Positions 15,407-23,002 of a stretch of 27,801 nt of DNA are shown one piece after another. The notes under the pieces are model-generated. The model had not been told where the DNA came from. It searched no databases and was given only the letters and a program-made list of their open reading frames with translations. The position numbers were made by a program, and so were the translations under genes. Position 1 is the first letter of the stretch. The number at the start of each line of letters is the position of its first letter. This DNA comes from Tardiphaga sp. (lineage in GTDB: Bacteria > Pseudomonadota > Alphaproteobacteria > Rhizobiales > Xanthobacteraceae): positions 1 to 27,801 of the forward strand of contig JACMOT010000077.1 in assembly GCA_014377915.1 (NCBI GenBank), read 5' to 3'.

Positions 15407-16568
15407 CGCCGACCTGATCGTTCTTGGTGGCGGTTGTGCTGGCCTGAGCCTGGCGTTGCGGCTCGCCGAACTGGGTGAGGATTGTCCGCGTACCCTCATC
15501 ATCGAACGGCGCACTCATTACACCAATGACCGGACCTGGTGTTTCTGGGACGATTGCTGCGCCAGAATACAGCCCCTGGTTCAGCACCGCTGGCAAAAGG
15601 TGAGAATCCGCGCGGGACGTCGCAGCGTCACGGTGAACTGCGGCGCGACGCCCTATCAGATGCTGTCTTCCGGGACGTTCTACGCGGCGGCGCTTGCGAA
15701 GATTTCCCAGAACCCGCGCATTGAGTTGCTGATGGACGCATCGGTTTTCGCGCCACCGAGCAAACATGCCGGCCTCTGGCATGTCGAAACAGACACAGCC
15801 CTGTATCGCGGTAGCACGGTGATCGATACCCGGCCGGCGGCGGGCGGCCCGCGACGCGGCGACGCCATGCTGTGGCAATCGTTCTACGGCTGCGAGATGG
15901 AATGCGATGACCGCGTGTTCGATGCTGGCTGCGCCGATCTGATGAATTTTGCCACCGGCCACACCACGGATATTCGCTTCGCCTATATCCTGCCGGTTTC
16001 GGCCAACCGGGCCCTGGTCGAGGCCACCGTGTTCGGGCCGGATCCACTGGACCGATCGGCGCTTTCAAATGATTTGAATGCCGCCCTCGCACGCTGTGCC
16101 AATGGCTCCGGTTTCAGGATCTTGCGCGAGGAAAACGGGGTCCTTCCGATGGGGACCGCGACCCTGAAAGTGGATCCCGATCCCAGCTATCTGCGGGCTG
16201 GCGTCAACTGGGGCGGCGCGCGCGCCAGCACCGGCTATGCCTTCCAGCCCATCCAGCGCTGGGCTGATGATTGCGCCCGCCGCCTCGCCGGCGGCCAGCT
16301 GCCCGTCGGCCACCCGCCCGATTCGTGGCTGCTGCGCGGCATGGACCATCTGTTTCTTTCCGTCCTGCGAACCCGTTCCGCCGCGGCCCCGGATCTGTTC
16401 CTGTCGATGTTCGAAAACGTGGATGCGGCCCGCTTGATCCGCTTCCTGGGCGATGGCGGCACCCTGCTCGATCGCGTGATGATCGCCTCCGTGTTGCCAG
16501 TCCTGCCGTTCCTGCGGGAAATCCCCGCAGCGTTGCATCGGTCGGCGCGATTGCGCGAGGCCACATGA
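15396..16568 (+). CDS. crtY: Lycopene beta-cyclase (CrtY type)
   Basis: A 390-residue flavoprotein cyclising lycopene to beta-carotene. The N-terminus is DADLIVLGGGCAGLSLALRL, the FAD-binding motif of CrtY. Further family features are HYTNDRTWCFWDD, YILPVSANRALVEATVF, GVLPMGTA and the C-terminal DLFLSMFENVDAARLIRFL. The start is taken as GTG at 15396 because GGGGGAGA precedes it and the family begins right at the FAD motif. An in-frame ATG at 15333 would add 21 residues encoded inside crtB. It overlaps blh by ATGA. Confidence 0.92.
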   Translation: MPFDADLIVLGGGCAGLSLALRLAELGEDCPRTLIIERRTHYTNDRTWCFWDDCCARIQPLVQHRWQKVRIRAGRRSVTVNCGATPYQMLSSGTFYAAALAKISQNPRIELLMDASVFAPPSKHAGLWHVETDTALYRGSTVIDTRPAAGGPRRGDAMLWQSFYGCEMECDDRVFDAGCADLMNFATGHTTDIRFAYILPVSANRALVEATVFGPDPLDRSALSNDLNAALARCANGSGFRILREENGVLPMGTATLKVDPDPSYLRAGVNWGGARASTGYAFQPIQRWADDCARRLAGGQLPVGHPPDSWLLRGMDHLFLSVLRTRSAAAPDLFLSMFENVDAARLIRFLGDGGTLLDRVMIASVLPVLPFLREIPAALHRSARLREAT

Positions 16569-17467
16569 AAATGAGCCAGGTACAACGCCTTCAGGGATTG
16601 CTGTTCTGCGCGACGGCCGTGGTGCTGGCAGCCGCTAACGAGGTCGCCGGGCGCCCCGATCCGCAGACGGAGTTGCTGACCATGGCAGTTCTGATCGGCA
16701 TCCTTGGCGTGCCGCATGGCATGCTGGACACGGTTTTTGCCCGTCACCTCTATAATGTCCGGACCGTAACAGAATGGGCTGGCTTTACGCTGGCCTATTT
16801 CATCCCCGCGGCGCTCGTGGTGGTGCTGTGGCAGTTCGCCCCGCAACTGTTTCTGGCCGGGTTCCTGGTGATCTCGGCCGGCCACTTTGCGGGCGATCCG
16901 TCGGCGGGCACCCCCGCGCTCTCGCGCCTCGTTTACGGCGGTGCGATCATTGTTCTCCCGACCATCTGTTACGCCCCCGAGGTGACGCGGCTGTTTTCAT
17001 TTCTGGTCGGTCCCGACGCCGCCATCCAGACGGTCGCATCGCTCAATTTTGTCAAATGGCCATGGTTGGCGGGCCTATTACTCGCCGCGGCTCTTCGCCT
17101 GAAGGATGACTGGTGCGGCGGGCTTGAAATGGCCGCCCTGGGACTACTGGCGACGCTGGCGCCACCGCTTGCCGCTTTCACCGCTTACTTCTGCATCATG
17201 CACAGTGCACGTCACATTTTGCGTACCATCGACTATTTTGATCGGATGTCGGCTCGCCGCATGCTGCTAGCAACGGCGCCTCCGCTTCTGGTCACTGTCA
17301 TCCTCGCCATCGCCGCCTGGAATTTTTCTGACGGCGTGGCGATTGATATCCGTGTGGTTCAACTTGTTTTCGTCGGCCTCGCGGCACTGACGGTGCCGCA
17401 CATGATGGTGGTCGAACGCATCCGGCTTGCCGGCTGGATCAGACGCACGTCGGTCAAACCCGAATAG
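16565..17467 (+). CDS. blh: Beta-carotene 15,15'-dioxygenase (Brp/Blh family)
   Basis: A 300-residue polytopic inner-membrane protein that cleaves beta-carotene into two retinal molecules, the chromophore of the rhodopsin encoded upstream. The conserved iron-ligand region motifs are present: VPHGMLDT (H51, D55), SAGHFAGD (H107), IMHSARH (H213, H217) and VPHMM (H279). Several hydrophobic segments surround them. Some motif residues differ from the usual forms (GMLDT for GALDH, AGHFAGD for FHFGEGD) but all four histidine sites are kept. It is the last gene of the crt block, joined to crtY by an ATGA overlap. Confidence 0.9.
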   Translation: MKMSQVQRLQGLLFCATAVVLAAANEVAGRPDPQTELLTMAVLIGILGVPHGMLDTVFARHLYNVRTVTEWAGFTLAYFIPAALVVVLWQFAPQLFLAGFLVISAGHFAGDPSAGTPALSRLVYGGAIIVLPTICYAPEVTRLFSFLVGPDAAIQTVASLNFVKWPWLAGLLLAAALRLKDDWCGGLEMAALGLLATLAPPLAAFTAYFCIMHSARHILRTIDYFDRMSARRMLLATAPPLLVTVILAIAAWNFSDGVAIDIRVVQLVFVGLAALTVPHMMVVERIRLAGWIRRTSVKPE

Positions 17468-17575
17468 ACTGGGCCTGGCCGCCATCGGCGGTCGATGCTG
17501 ACATCGGCTCGCGGGCGTCTCGCGGTTCACGGCAGACCTTGGCCCGAACCGGAGACGCCGCCGTTCACGCGGCGG

Positions 17576-17782
17576 TCAAGTCACGTCGGCGAGACACTCT
17601 TCGTTCTCCGCGAGCTGGATCAGCGATAGCGCATGCATCAAATAGGCGCGTGACTTCTCGACATCAGCCTCCTCCTCCATCAGCCTTCCCAGCGCCGCGG
17701 CTTTCAGGCGATAGGCTGTGGCTTTGGCGACGCGATCCGCGCCCTGGCGGACCCGGTCGGTGGGAAACGGGATCAGGGACAC
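17576..17782 (-). CDS. Hypothetical helical protein (68 residues)
   Basis: Starts at GTG (17780-17782) with GGAG upstream, reading (M)SLIPFPTDRVRQGADRVA, and continues as a Glu/Ala/Leu-rich helical protein with ALGRLMEEEADVEKSRAYLM and ending ECLADVT. It is soluble with no signal or known domain. It converges on the carotenoid operon, 108 nt from the blh stop. Composition and ribosome site support coding; function is not recognised. Confidence 0.55.
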   Translation of the reverse strand: MSLIPFPTDRVRQGADRVAKATAYRLKAAALGRLMEEEADVEKSRAYLMHALSLIQLAENEECLADVT

Positions 17783-18251
17783 AGGACTACTCCGGTCGCT
17801 TGGGTTGGCGTGACTTATTTGCCGGCCCATCCTTCGAACCGCTGGACCGCGACAGCTCGAAGCTGACCGCCGTGATTATCAGCGCATCGCGTGCGCGGTC
17901 GTCAAAGCTACGTGTTCCACGACCTGTCATCATCGTCGCCCCTCTTTAGGTGTATTGCCAAGTACATTCCGGACGCGCGGCCGGTGTTCAGCAACAGACG
18001 CCCACGACACGCGTTAGACTCGCGGCTACTTACCTCTGATAGTATCGTAAGAGAAACAATCGGATTTATCTGCACGGTCGCGCACATAACCGGTCACATT
18101 GAGCTATATCAAGGCTTAAAAACCGAACGGGGCCGGCGATCAGGCTCGTGGCCCCCCTGGTGATACCGGACGATACCCCGCATCGCGCCGCGCCCAGCGC
18201 CCGCCTGACCAGGAACAAATTCCTTGGCGCAACGGTCTCCGCTCGGAATCG
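17783..18251. other. Stretch without a convincing gene
   Basis: About 470 nt of lower GC than the surroundings. Frames on both strands lack ribosome sites and show no recognisable domain. It may hold promoters for the neighbouring minus-strand gene or decayed sequence. Confidence 0.45.
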
Positions 18252-18446
18252 TCACGAGACCGGTTGACCGGCCGCCAATGCCGAGACGCCTAACTCGAAA
18301 TAGAGGTGCTTCAGGCTCAAACAGGCTCGGCATTGAAATGTCCGACATTCAACTCCCTGTTTCGATTCAATCGACCGCAGCGAGGTCCTGCCGTGGCATT
18401 GATCGCACTTCAAATGCGACGTGCTGATATTGTCATTGTTGTACAT
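18252..18446 (-). CDS. Probable small zinc-ribbon protein
   Basis: A 64-residue minus-strand frame containing LKCDQCHGRT and ECRTFQCRACLSL, that is two CxxC knuckles about 21 residues apart. The central pattern R-x-I-E-x(n)-E-x-R-T-F-x-C-x-x-C is the layout seen in many small rhizobial proteins. The start ATG has no strong ribosome site. The C-terminal 15 residues after YFEL look unconstrained. It could be a decaying copy or a genuine gene. Confidence 0.45.
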   Translation of the reverse strand: MYNNDNISTSHLKCDQCHGRTSLRSIESKQGVECRTFQCRACLSLKHLYFELGVSALAAGQPVS

Positions 18447-18823
18447 TGCAATCGATACCGCGTGTATTAACTAAATTCGCAGTGACCGGGGACATTGGCC
18501 AACTGCCAGCTGTCAGAACAAACGTGCTGCGTATCTTGAAAAATGGTCGTGTCACACAATTCCGGAAAATCCGTTACCTTCGAAATTATATGAAATTCAT
18601 GGCGCGGCAAGAGATGTTTTGAAGGTTGCGAGGAGCCGGAAAATGGGCGGTCTCGCAACAGTCGCGCGGTTGCCGGAGTTTCGACACTACACCGCGAGCC
18701 TCGCGGCCGCGGACCTGGAGTACGGCACAACGCCGATGACGTTCCTCCTTCGAAACCATGCTCCCGTGGCGGAGGGCGTCGTCCGCTCGCTGCGCCACTC
18801 AACCTTGGTGTCCGATTGAATTT
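18447..18823. other. Stretch with only weak coding signal
   Basis: About 380 nt. The only frame with a ribosome site is plus-strand 18643-18819 (58 codons, AGGAG before ATG, beginning MGGLATVARLPEFRHYTASL). It has no recognisable domain and no clear composition bias, so it is not called as a gene. Confidence 0.4.
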
Positions 18824-19765
18824 CTACAAAAAGATGGATTCGGCAGCAATAACAGGTGACGCTTCGGCGCGCGAAAAGTCTGTCTTAACCGGCTTCACGA
18901 AGAACAGCTTCAACAGATCCGCCAGCACATCGGTCGTCTCCGCGTTGCGTTGCGCGTCCGGCCTCGCATAAAGAAACGCCTTCACTGGCGTTAACGCGGG
19001 CAAGTAGCGCATCTTTGCTTCGATGAGCGCGTCGGGAATCATGTGAACCGGGACAATGGTGAACCCCAGCCCCGCCCGCGCGGCGGAAATGGTGGCACGG
19101 TAGTCGGCGCTGTTGAACACGATGCTGTAATCCAGCCCGGCCCTCGAAAGGCAAGTAAACATCAGGTCATCTGTCACCGTTCCCGTACAACTCAAAAGTG
19201 GGATCGGTACCCCGGGGTTGAGCACGAAGTCCTCCGAGCAGGTCCAGACAAACAAATCCTCGTGCTCGTCGACGATGAAATCGGCCATATCGTTCGCCAC
19301 TTCCGCGTTCTGGAATATGTATGCGATATCGATAAAGCCATCCGCCAGCTTTTTAGCGATCACCGCGGAGGTGTCCGCATGGATGATCACTTTGGATATG
19401 AAGTCTCTGTTGCAACGTTTCAGATATTCGTCGGTGTAGAGGTTGCTGATCCCCACCCTGATCGGTGCGGCGACATATACATGGCCGTGCCCTCGCAAGC
19501 GCAGCATTTGATCATGGGCCTCCATCATACGACGGGCGTGGCTGAGCACAAGAAAGCCGAACTTTGTCACGGTCGAGCCGTTGGCTTCTTTCTTGAAAAT
19601 GCTTCCACCGAGCAGCGATTCGATCCGCTTGATCTGTGAGGTCACGGCGGACTGGCTTATTCCGAGCCGAGCCGAGGCCTTCAGATGGCTCCCGGTTTCC
19701 ACAACCGAGATCAAGGTCCGGATAATCTCCGTGGGCAGATTTTGAAGTCTTTGCCGGTCAGACAT
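18824..19765 (-). CDS. LysR-family transcriptional regulator
   Basis: A 313-residue regulator. The N-terminal winged helix-turn-helix (about 9-66) shows TLISVVETGSHLKASARLGI, SQSAVTSQIKRIESLLG and FKKEANGSTVTKFG. The C-terminal periplasmic-binding-like effector domain follows (IRVGISNLYT, GFIDIAYIF, AARAGLGFTIVPVHMI). LysR proteins bind T-N11-A type operators and respond to a small molecule; the ligand is unknown. A perfect palindrome TTGATC-GTAT-GATCAA lies about 50 nt upstream of the start codon, suggesting autoregulation. It is downstream of the TadG-like gene on the same strand. Confidence 0.9.
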   Translation of the reverse strand: MSDRQRLQNLPTEIIRTLISVVETGSHLKASARLGISQSAVTSQIKRIESLLGGSIFKKEANGSTVTKFGFLVLSHARRMMEAHDQMLRLRGHGHVYVAAPIRVGISNLYTDEYLKRCNRDFISKVIIHADTSAVIAKKLADGFIDIAYIFQNAEVANDMADFIVDEHEDLFVWTCSEDFVLNPGVPIPLLSCTGTVTDDLMFTCLSRAGLDYSIVFNSADYRATISAARAGLGFTIVPVHMIPDALIEAKMRYLPALTPVKAFLYARPDAQRNAETTDVLADLLKLFFVKPVKTDFSRAEASPVIAAESIFL

Positions 19766-19816
19766 TGTTAACTCCAGCGCCCCGGACCTGCGCCCGCCAG
19801 CTTTTCTATATCATCG

Positions 19817-19832
19817 TTGATCGTATGATCAA
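19817..19832 (-). promoter_or_regulatory. Candidate LysR operator palindrome
   Basis: TTGATC-GTAT-GATCAA, a perfect 6-4-6 inverted repeat within an A/T-rich flank (ATATCATCG...TATC), 52 nt upstream of the LysR start. Its size fits a LysR half-site pair. Confidence 0.4.
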
Positions 19833-19885
19833 TATCGGAGGTGTCGGCGATCCGCCGCTCGACATCAACAACACCCGCGTCGAGT

Positions 19886-21088
19886 CTATCGCACCAGGCG
19901 CGCGCCACTCACCGTGGTGGTCCCGGAGTTCGGCGCCAGGGCGCCGGGCGAGATGCTCCAGTTCATTCCGTTCATGGTCAAGGTGGAGAACACCATCACC
20001 GTCTGGAGCGCGGTGACGCTGGACACCGAATTGATCGCGACCTGCCGGCTCGGCAGATACAACAAGCCCTGCATATTGATGGTGGTCGACCCGTTGATCG
20101 GCAGATTGGACTGCGACAGGCCGTCGGGTTCATAGACCAGAATGTTGGCATAGGTGCCGCTGGTCGGCGCCGAAAAAACTGCATTCACACCGCTGTTGAA
20201 GGTGAGCGTCGCGTTCTGGTTAACCAGATAGAAGGTCACTCCGGAACCGGTAACATTCCAGCCGGAATTGAATGTCATGCTACCATTTTGAATAACATAA
20301 AGACCGGGACTGAAGGTCAACGTCCCTCCCCCGTTGAAAGCCGTCGAGCCACAATATCTGCCGGGTGAAAGGGTGACTGATCCGCCATTATAGCTCTGAT
20401 TATTGTAGTTGCAGGCCGACGGCGACACCGCGGGCAGCGTCCCAACAAAAGGGTTTGAAACCGCCGCGCATCCCGTCGAGACGGCAGCATTGTTGCCGCT
20501 GTTCTGGGTGGCACCGCCCTTGATGCACACTTTGGCAACATTCAACGAATTGTTGGTGTTGATGGTGGCGGCCGTACCGTTGCTTGAATCAACATGGATC
20601 TCGCAACCGGAACCGCTGATGGAGGCGCCGGAATTCACCACCAGCGTATTTGAAGCTGGATTGGCGACCAGTATGATACAAGCCTTGGCACTGCTGGCGG
20701 TCGCCGCCGCCGCGCCCGCGACCGACACATTGACCGTCGGAAATCCCATCATCCCCATGAATTTCGTGGTCATCGTGGCTGACGCGGTGCCGACCAACTG
20801 ACTGCCCGCGACGGAGAACGTCGCGGTGGTCGTGGCCGCCCACTTCGTGTCGAGATTTCCCGCGAACATGCTGTTGGCCTTGGCAATCTCCGAAGCGTTG
20901 CTGGCTTCCTGGACTCCGGCAAGCAGCGCCGAATCCAGCGCGAGCTGCAGTTTCGCCCGCTGGTCATTGATCAGGGAATAGTCCACGGTCATTCCCATAC
21001 ACCCCATGATCGGCAGCGCCGCGACCGCGAAAATGATCGCGACGTTGCCACGAATGTCCCCGGCGAAACTCAACACCATTATTTTCAC
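19886..21088 (-). CDS. TadG-like protein with Asn/Ser/Gly-rich body
   Basis: A 400-residue protein. The N-terminal segment GDIRGNVAIIFAVAALPIMG followed by VDYSLINDQRAKLQLALDSA is the TadE/TadG-like (Flp pilus accessory) membrane anchor, a single helix preceded by an Arg. The rest is exported and rich in Asn, Ser, Thr and Gly, with recurring short units such as TLTFSPGLYVIQNGSMTF and ATLTFNSGVNAVF that suggest stacked beta-strands (a beta-helix or solenoid). Two cysteine-containing stretches (ACIILV, GSGCEIHV) occur near the middle. No other tad genes are in the window, so it may be an orphan envelope protein. The start is GTG 21088 or ATG 21079. Confidence 0.75.
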   Translation of the reverse strand: MKIMVLSFAGDIRGNVAIIFAVAALPIMGCMGMTVDYSLINDQRAKLQLALDSALLAGVQEASNASEIAKANSMFAGNLDTKWAATTTATFSVAGSQLVGTASATMTTKFMGMMGFPTVNVSVAGAAAATASSAKACIILVANPASNTLVVNSGASISGSGCEIHVDSSNGTAATINTNNSLNVAKVCIKGGATQNSGNNAAVSTGCAAVSNPFVGTLPAVSPSACNYNNQSYNGGSVTLSPGRYCGSTAFNGGGTLTFSPGLYVIQNGSMTFNSGWNVTGSGVTFYLVNQNATLTFNSGVNAVFSAPTSGTYANILVYEPDGLSQSNLPINGSTTINMQGLLYLPSRQVAINSVSSVTALQTVMVFSTLTMNGMNWSISPGALAPNSGTTTVSGARLVR

Positions 21089-21540
21089 CGGCTGTTCCGC
21101 CCCATGATTCTGGATGGCCAGGGGATCACGTGCGCGCGCCCCTTGACCGTTGAAGACATAGATACCGACAACAACGCTTGCGCGTCGCCCTGGTAGAATC
21201 TGAGTTTTTGAAGAAATTCGAGATCTTGAACAGAACGTTTCACACTATGTGGAAGCGTTCCGAAGTATCAGTTGCGCGAGATCGTTAGTGTACCAAGGAC
21301 TATCAACCATTATATTAGAAATGGAACTATCACTTGTCACCAATACTATTTCTATTATTTCGATAGCTAAGTAAGCCAACGGGCAGACAAGTTGTATGCA
21401 CTCGCGCTAGCAAATCATGTATATATGGCGTCGAGCGGCACGCTGACGCGATGGGCAGCGGCCTGGCAGGAACTATCGCTGACATCTGGACTTGCACTTC
21501 CATGATCGATGGCACGCCTGAATTTACTTACATAAATACC
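21089..21540. other. A/T-rich intergenic stretch
   Basis: About 450 nt, clearly richer in A/T than its neighbours (especially 21285-21430), between the divergent TadG-like gene and the coiled-coil membrane protein gene. It probably carries both promoters. No RNA gene, repeat or credible reading frame was seen. Confidence 0.5.
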
Positions 21541-22032
21541 ATGCGTCGGATCGGCGCGCAGCCGGTCGCGATAACCGCGGTCGTCGTCGTAGCGCTGCTG
21601 ATCGGCATCGGTTCGGTCGTTGCCTGGCGTGGCTATACGGGAGCGGCCCCTGAACAGGAGCGCGTCACCACCGCGCGGGTCAACCAGGCGCGGGTCGCGC
21701 AGGCCTCTGAACGACTGGTCGAAAAAACCAAGGGTCTGGAAGAATCGCAGCAGCAATCGATCGATCAATTGCAGGTGGTGCAGGACCAGCTACAGGTGAT
21801 GACCAAGCTCCTCGCCTCGCAGCAGGTCGAAACCCGAAAGCTGTCCGAGCAGGTCGGCAGTATTTCCGGTACGCTGGATGCGCTGCGGCAATCCTTTGCC
21901 AGCGTCCCGCCCGTGGCCGAACCGGTACCGGCCGCGCGCACCCGGGCGCGCCACTCCCGGGCGCGCGTCACGGTCGTCCGCGCCCGTCCAAAGGCGGTGG
22001 TGCAACGCACGCGTGGCAAATCGCGCGGCTGA
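21541..22032 (+). CDS. Membrane-anchored coiled-coil protein
   Basis: A 163-residue protein. One membrane helix near the N-terminus (about 8-30, AITAVVVVALLIGIGSVVAW) is followed by a long Gln/Glu/Val coiled coil (about 45-115: ERLVEKTKGLEESQQQSIDQ and later LQVVQDQLQVMTKLLASQQV). It ends in a strongly basic tail (RARHSRARVTVVRARPKAVV). It probably sits in the inner membrane with the coiled coil in the periplasm. No domain name is assigned. The ribosome site is poor and in-frame ATGs upstream (21502, 21451) are alternatives. Confidence 0.65.
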   Translation: MRRIGAQPVAITAVVVVALLIGIGSVVAWRGYTGAAPEQERVTTARVNQARVAQASERLVEKTKGLEESQQQSIDQLQVVQDQLQVMTKLLASQQVETRKLSEQVGSISGTLDALRQSFASVPPVAEPVPAARTRARHSRARVTVVRARPKAVVQRTRGKSRG

Positions 22033-22166
22033 CCGATCACTCCGCGTGAGTTGATCGGGGAAGTACTTGCTGCATCGGCCGCACGGCGCTTAGTCTGTTC
22101 GGGCTGGACGCAACCGGTCCTGTTCAAGGGGCCAGGTCATGCGATTTCTCCGGCCTGGAGCGAAAC

Positions 22167-22400
22167 ATGAAACATGCCCTCGACGAGCGTAACAAGGACG
22201 ATGAAATCAGCCACAAGCATGGCGATGTTACCCTGGCCATCTGGCGCAAGATCTACGGCAAATTCTTTGCCGCCGGTCATCCGGACACGGCGACGCTGAG
22301 CGATATCGTGCACAAGCTCAACGAGACCTCGCTGAGCCAGCTACACCGCGACTACGAGACCGGGCATCTGGCCAAGAAGATCCGGAAAGCGACAGCCTAG
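22167..22400 (+). CDS. Hypothetical soluble protein (77 residues)
   Basis: Reads MKHALDERNKDDEISHKHGD, then a predicted helical region LAIWRKIYGKFFAAGHPDTA, and ends with a basic LAKKIRKATA. The start has a good CTGGAG site. It is soluble, without Cys or a signal peptide. Function is not recognised. It converges with the next minus-strand gene across one copy of the hairpin repeat. Confidence 0.65.
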   Translation: MKHALDERNKDDEISHKHGDVTLAIWRKIYGKFFAAGHPDTATLSDIVHKLNETSLSQLHRDYETGHLAKKIRKATA

Positions 22401-22432
22401 CGTGATCATAACGACTTGAACCGAGCCGCGCT

Positions 22433-22566
22433 TGTCCCGGATGCGATGCATCACAAGGCGCTGCTTCGCAAAGCCGGGACCTTCGCCAGCGGCGGCGTTT
22501 GGCAGGATCCCGGCTCCGCGGTGCACGACGCCTTTCGCGGAGATGCGCGGCACCGCCTCCGGGACA
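22433..22566. repeat. Bradyrhizobium-type palindromic intergenic repeat, copy 1
   Basis: About 134 bp bounded by the inverted ends TGTCCCGGA / TCCGGGACA. Each half is itself a hairpin: TCCCGGATGCG...GCCGGGACC on the left and TCCCGGCTCCGCGG...CCTCCGGGACA on the right. It is closely related to the element at 24723-24869. It lies between two convergent genes and probably ends transcription from both sides. Confidence 0.75.
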
Positions 22567-22605
22567 TGTTTCGCGCAAGCTGAATCCGGCCCTGGACCGA
22601 GCTGG

Positions 22606-22866
22606 TCAGCGACGGCGGGCCACGGCAACGCCGAGTAGAAAGGCGACGAGTAGTGAACCCAGCGGCGCCTCGCGCGCAATATTGGCCAGAATGCTGAGCG
22701 GCATGCCGGGCTTCTTGCCGGTTTCGATGGCGTCGCCGATGCGGTGCACGGTCTCCTTCACGGTCCCGGATACTTCCGAGAGCGTCTCGGTCAGGGTCGA
22801 TTTTTGCTCCGGCACGGGATCAACGCCTTCATAAATAAAAGGCGGGGTTTGGGCGTCGTCGGTCAT
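22606..22866 (-). CDS. Small C-tail-anchored membrane protein
   Basis: An 86-residue protein starting MTDDAQTPPFIYEGVDPVPE. The middle is an amphipathic helix (TETLSEVSGTVKETVHRIGD) and the C-terminus is a membrane segment GSLLVAFLLGVAVARRR ending in an Arg cluster. This layout resembles the YqjD/ElaB-like tail-anchored proteins and similar rhizobial proteins; no function is assigned. The ATG at 22866 is used because upstream in-frame codons run into the divergent promoter region. Confidence 0.65.
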   Translation of the reverse strand: MTDDAQTPPFIYEGVDPVPEQKSTLTETLSEVSGTVKETVHRIGDAIETGKKPGMPLSILANIAREAPLGSLLVAFLLGVAVARRR

Positions 22867-23002
22867 GGTTGGTCTCGCAGCTGTGAGGTTCGGCAGCCCA
22901 ATCGGCCGGAGCCAGAATAGTTCCAGGATCACCGGATGGGCCGATACCGCTCCGCCAAGAGTCGCTCTATACCGCGCACGGAGGCCGCTATAGTTCTCGG
23001 GC

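Noticed and set aside
18643..18819. 58-codon plus-strand frame with AGGAG ribosome site
   Set aside because: No recognisable domain and no coding bias that I can see; left as uncertain.
9400..21540. Search for a second copy of the tRNA-Glu 3' end and for an integrase
   Set aside because: None was noticed by eye, so no attachment site is annotated; a computed repeat search would be needed.
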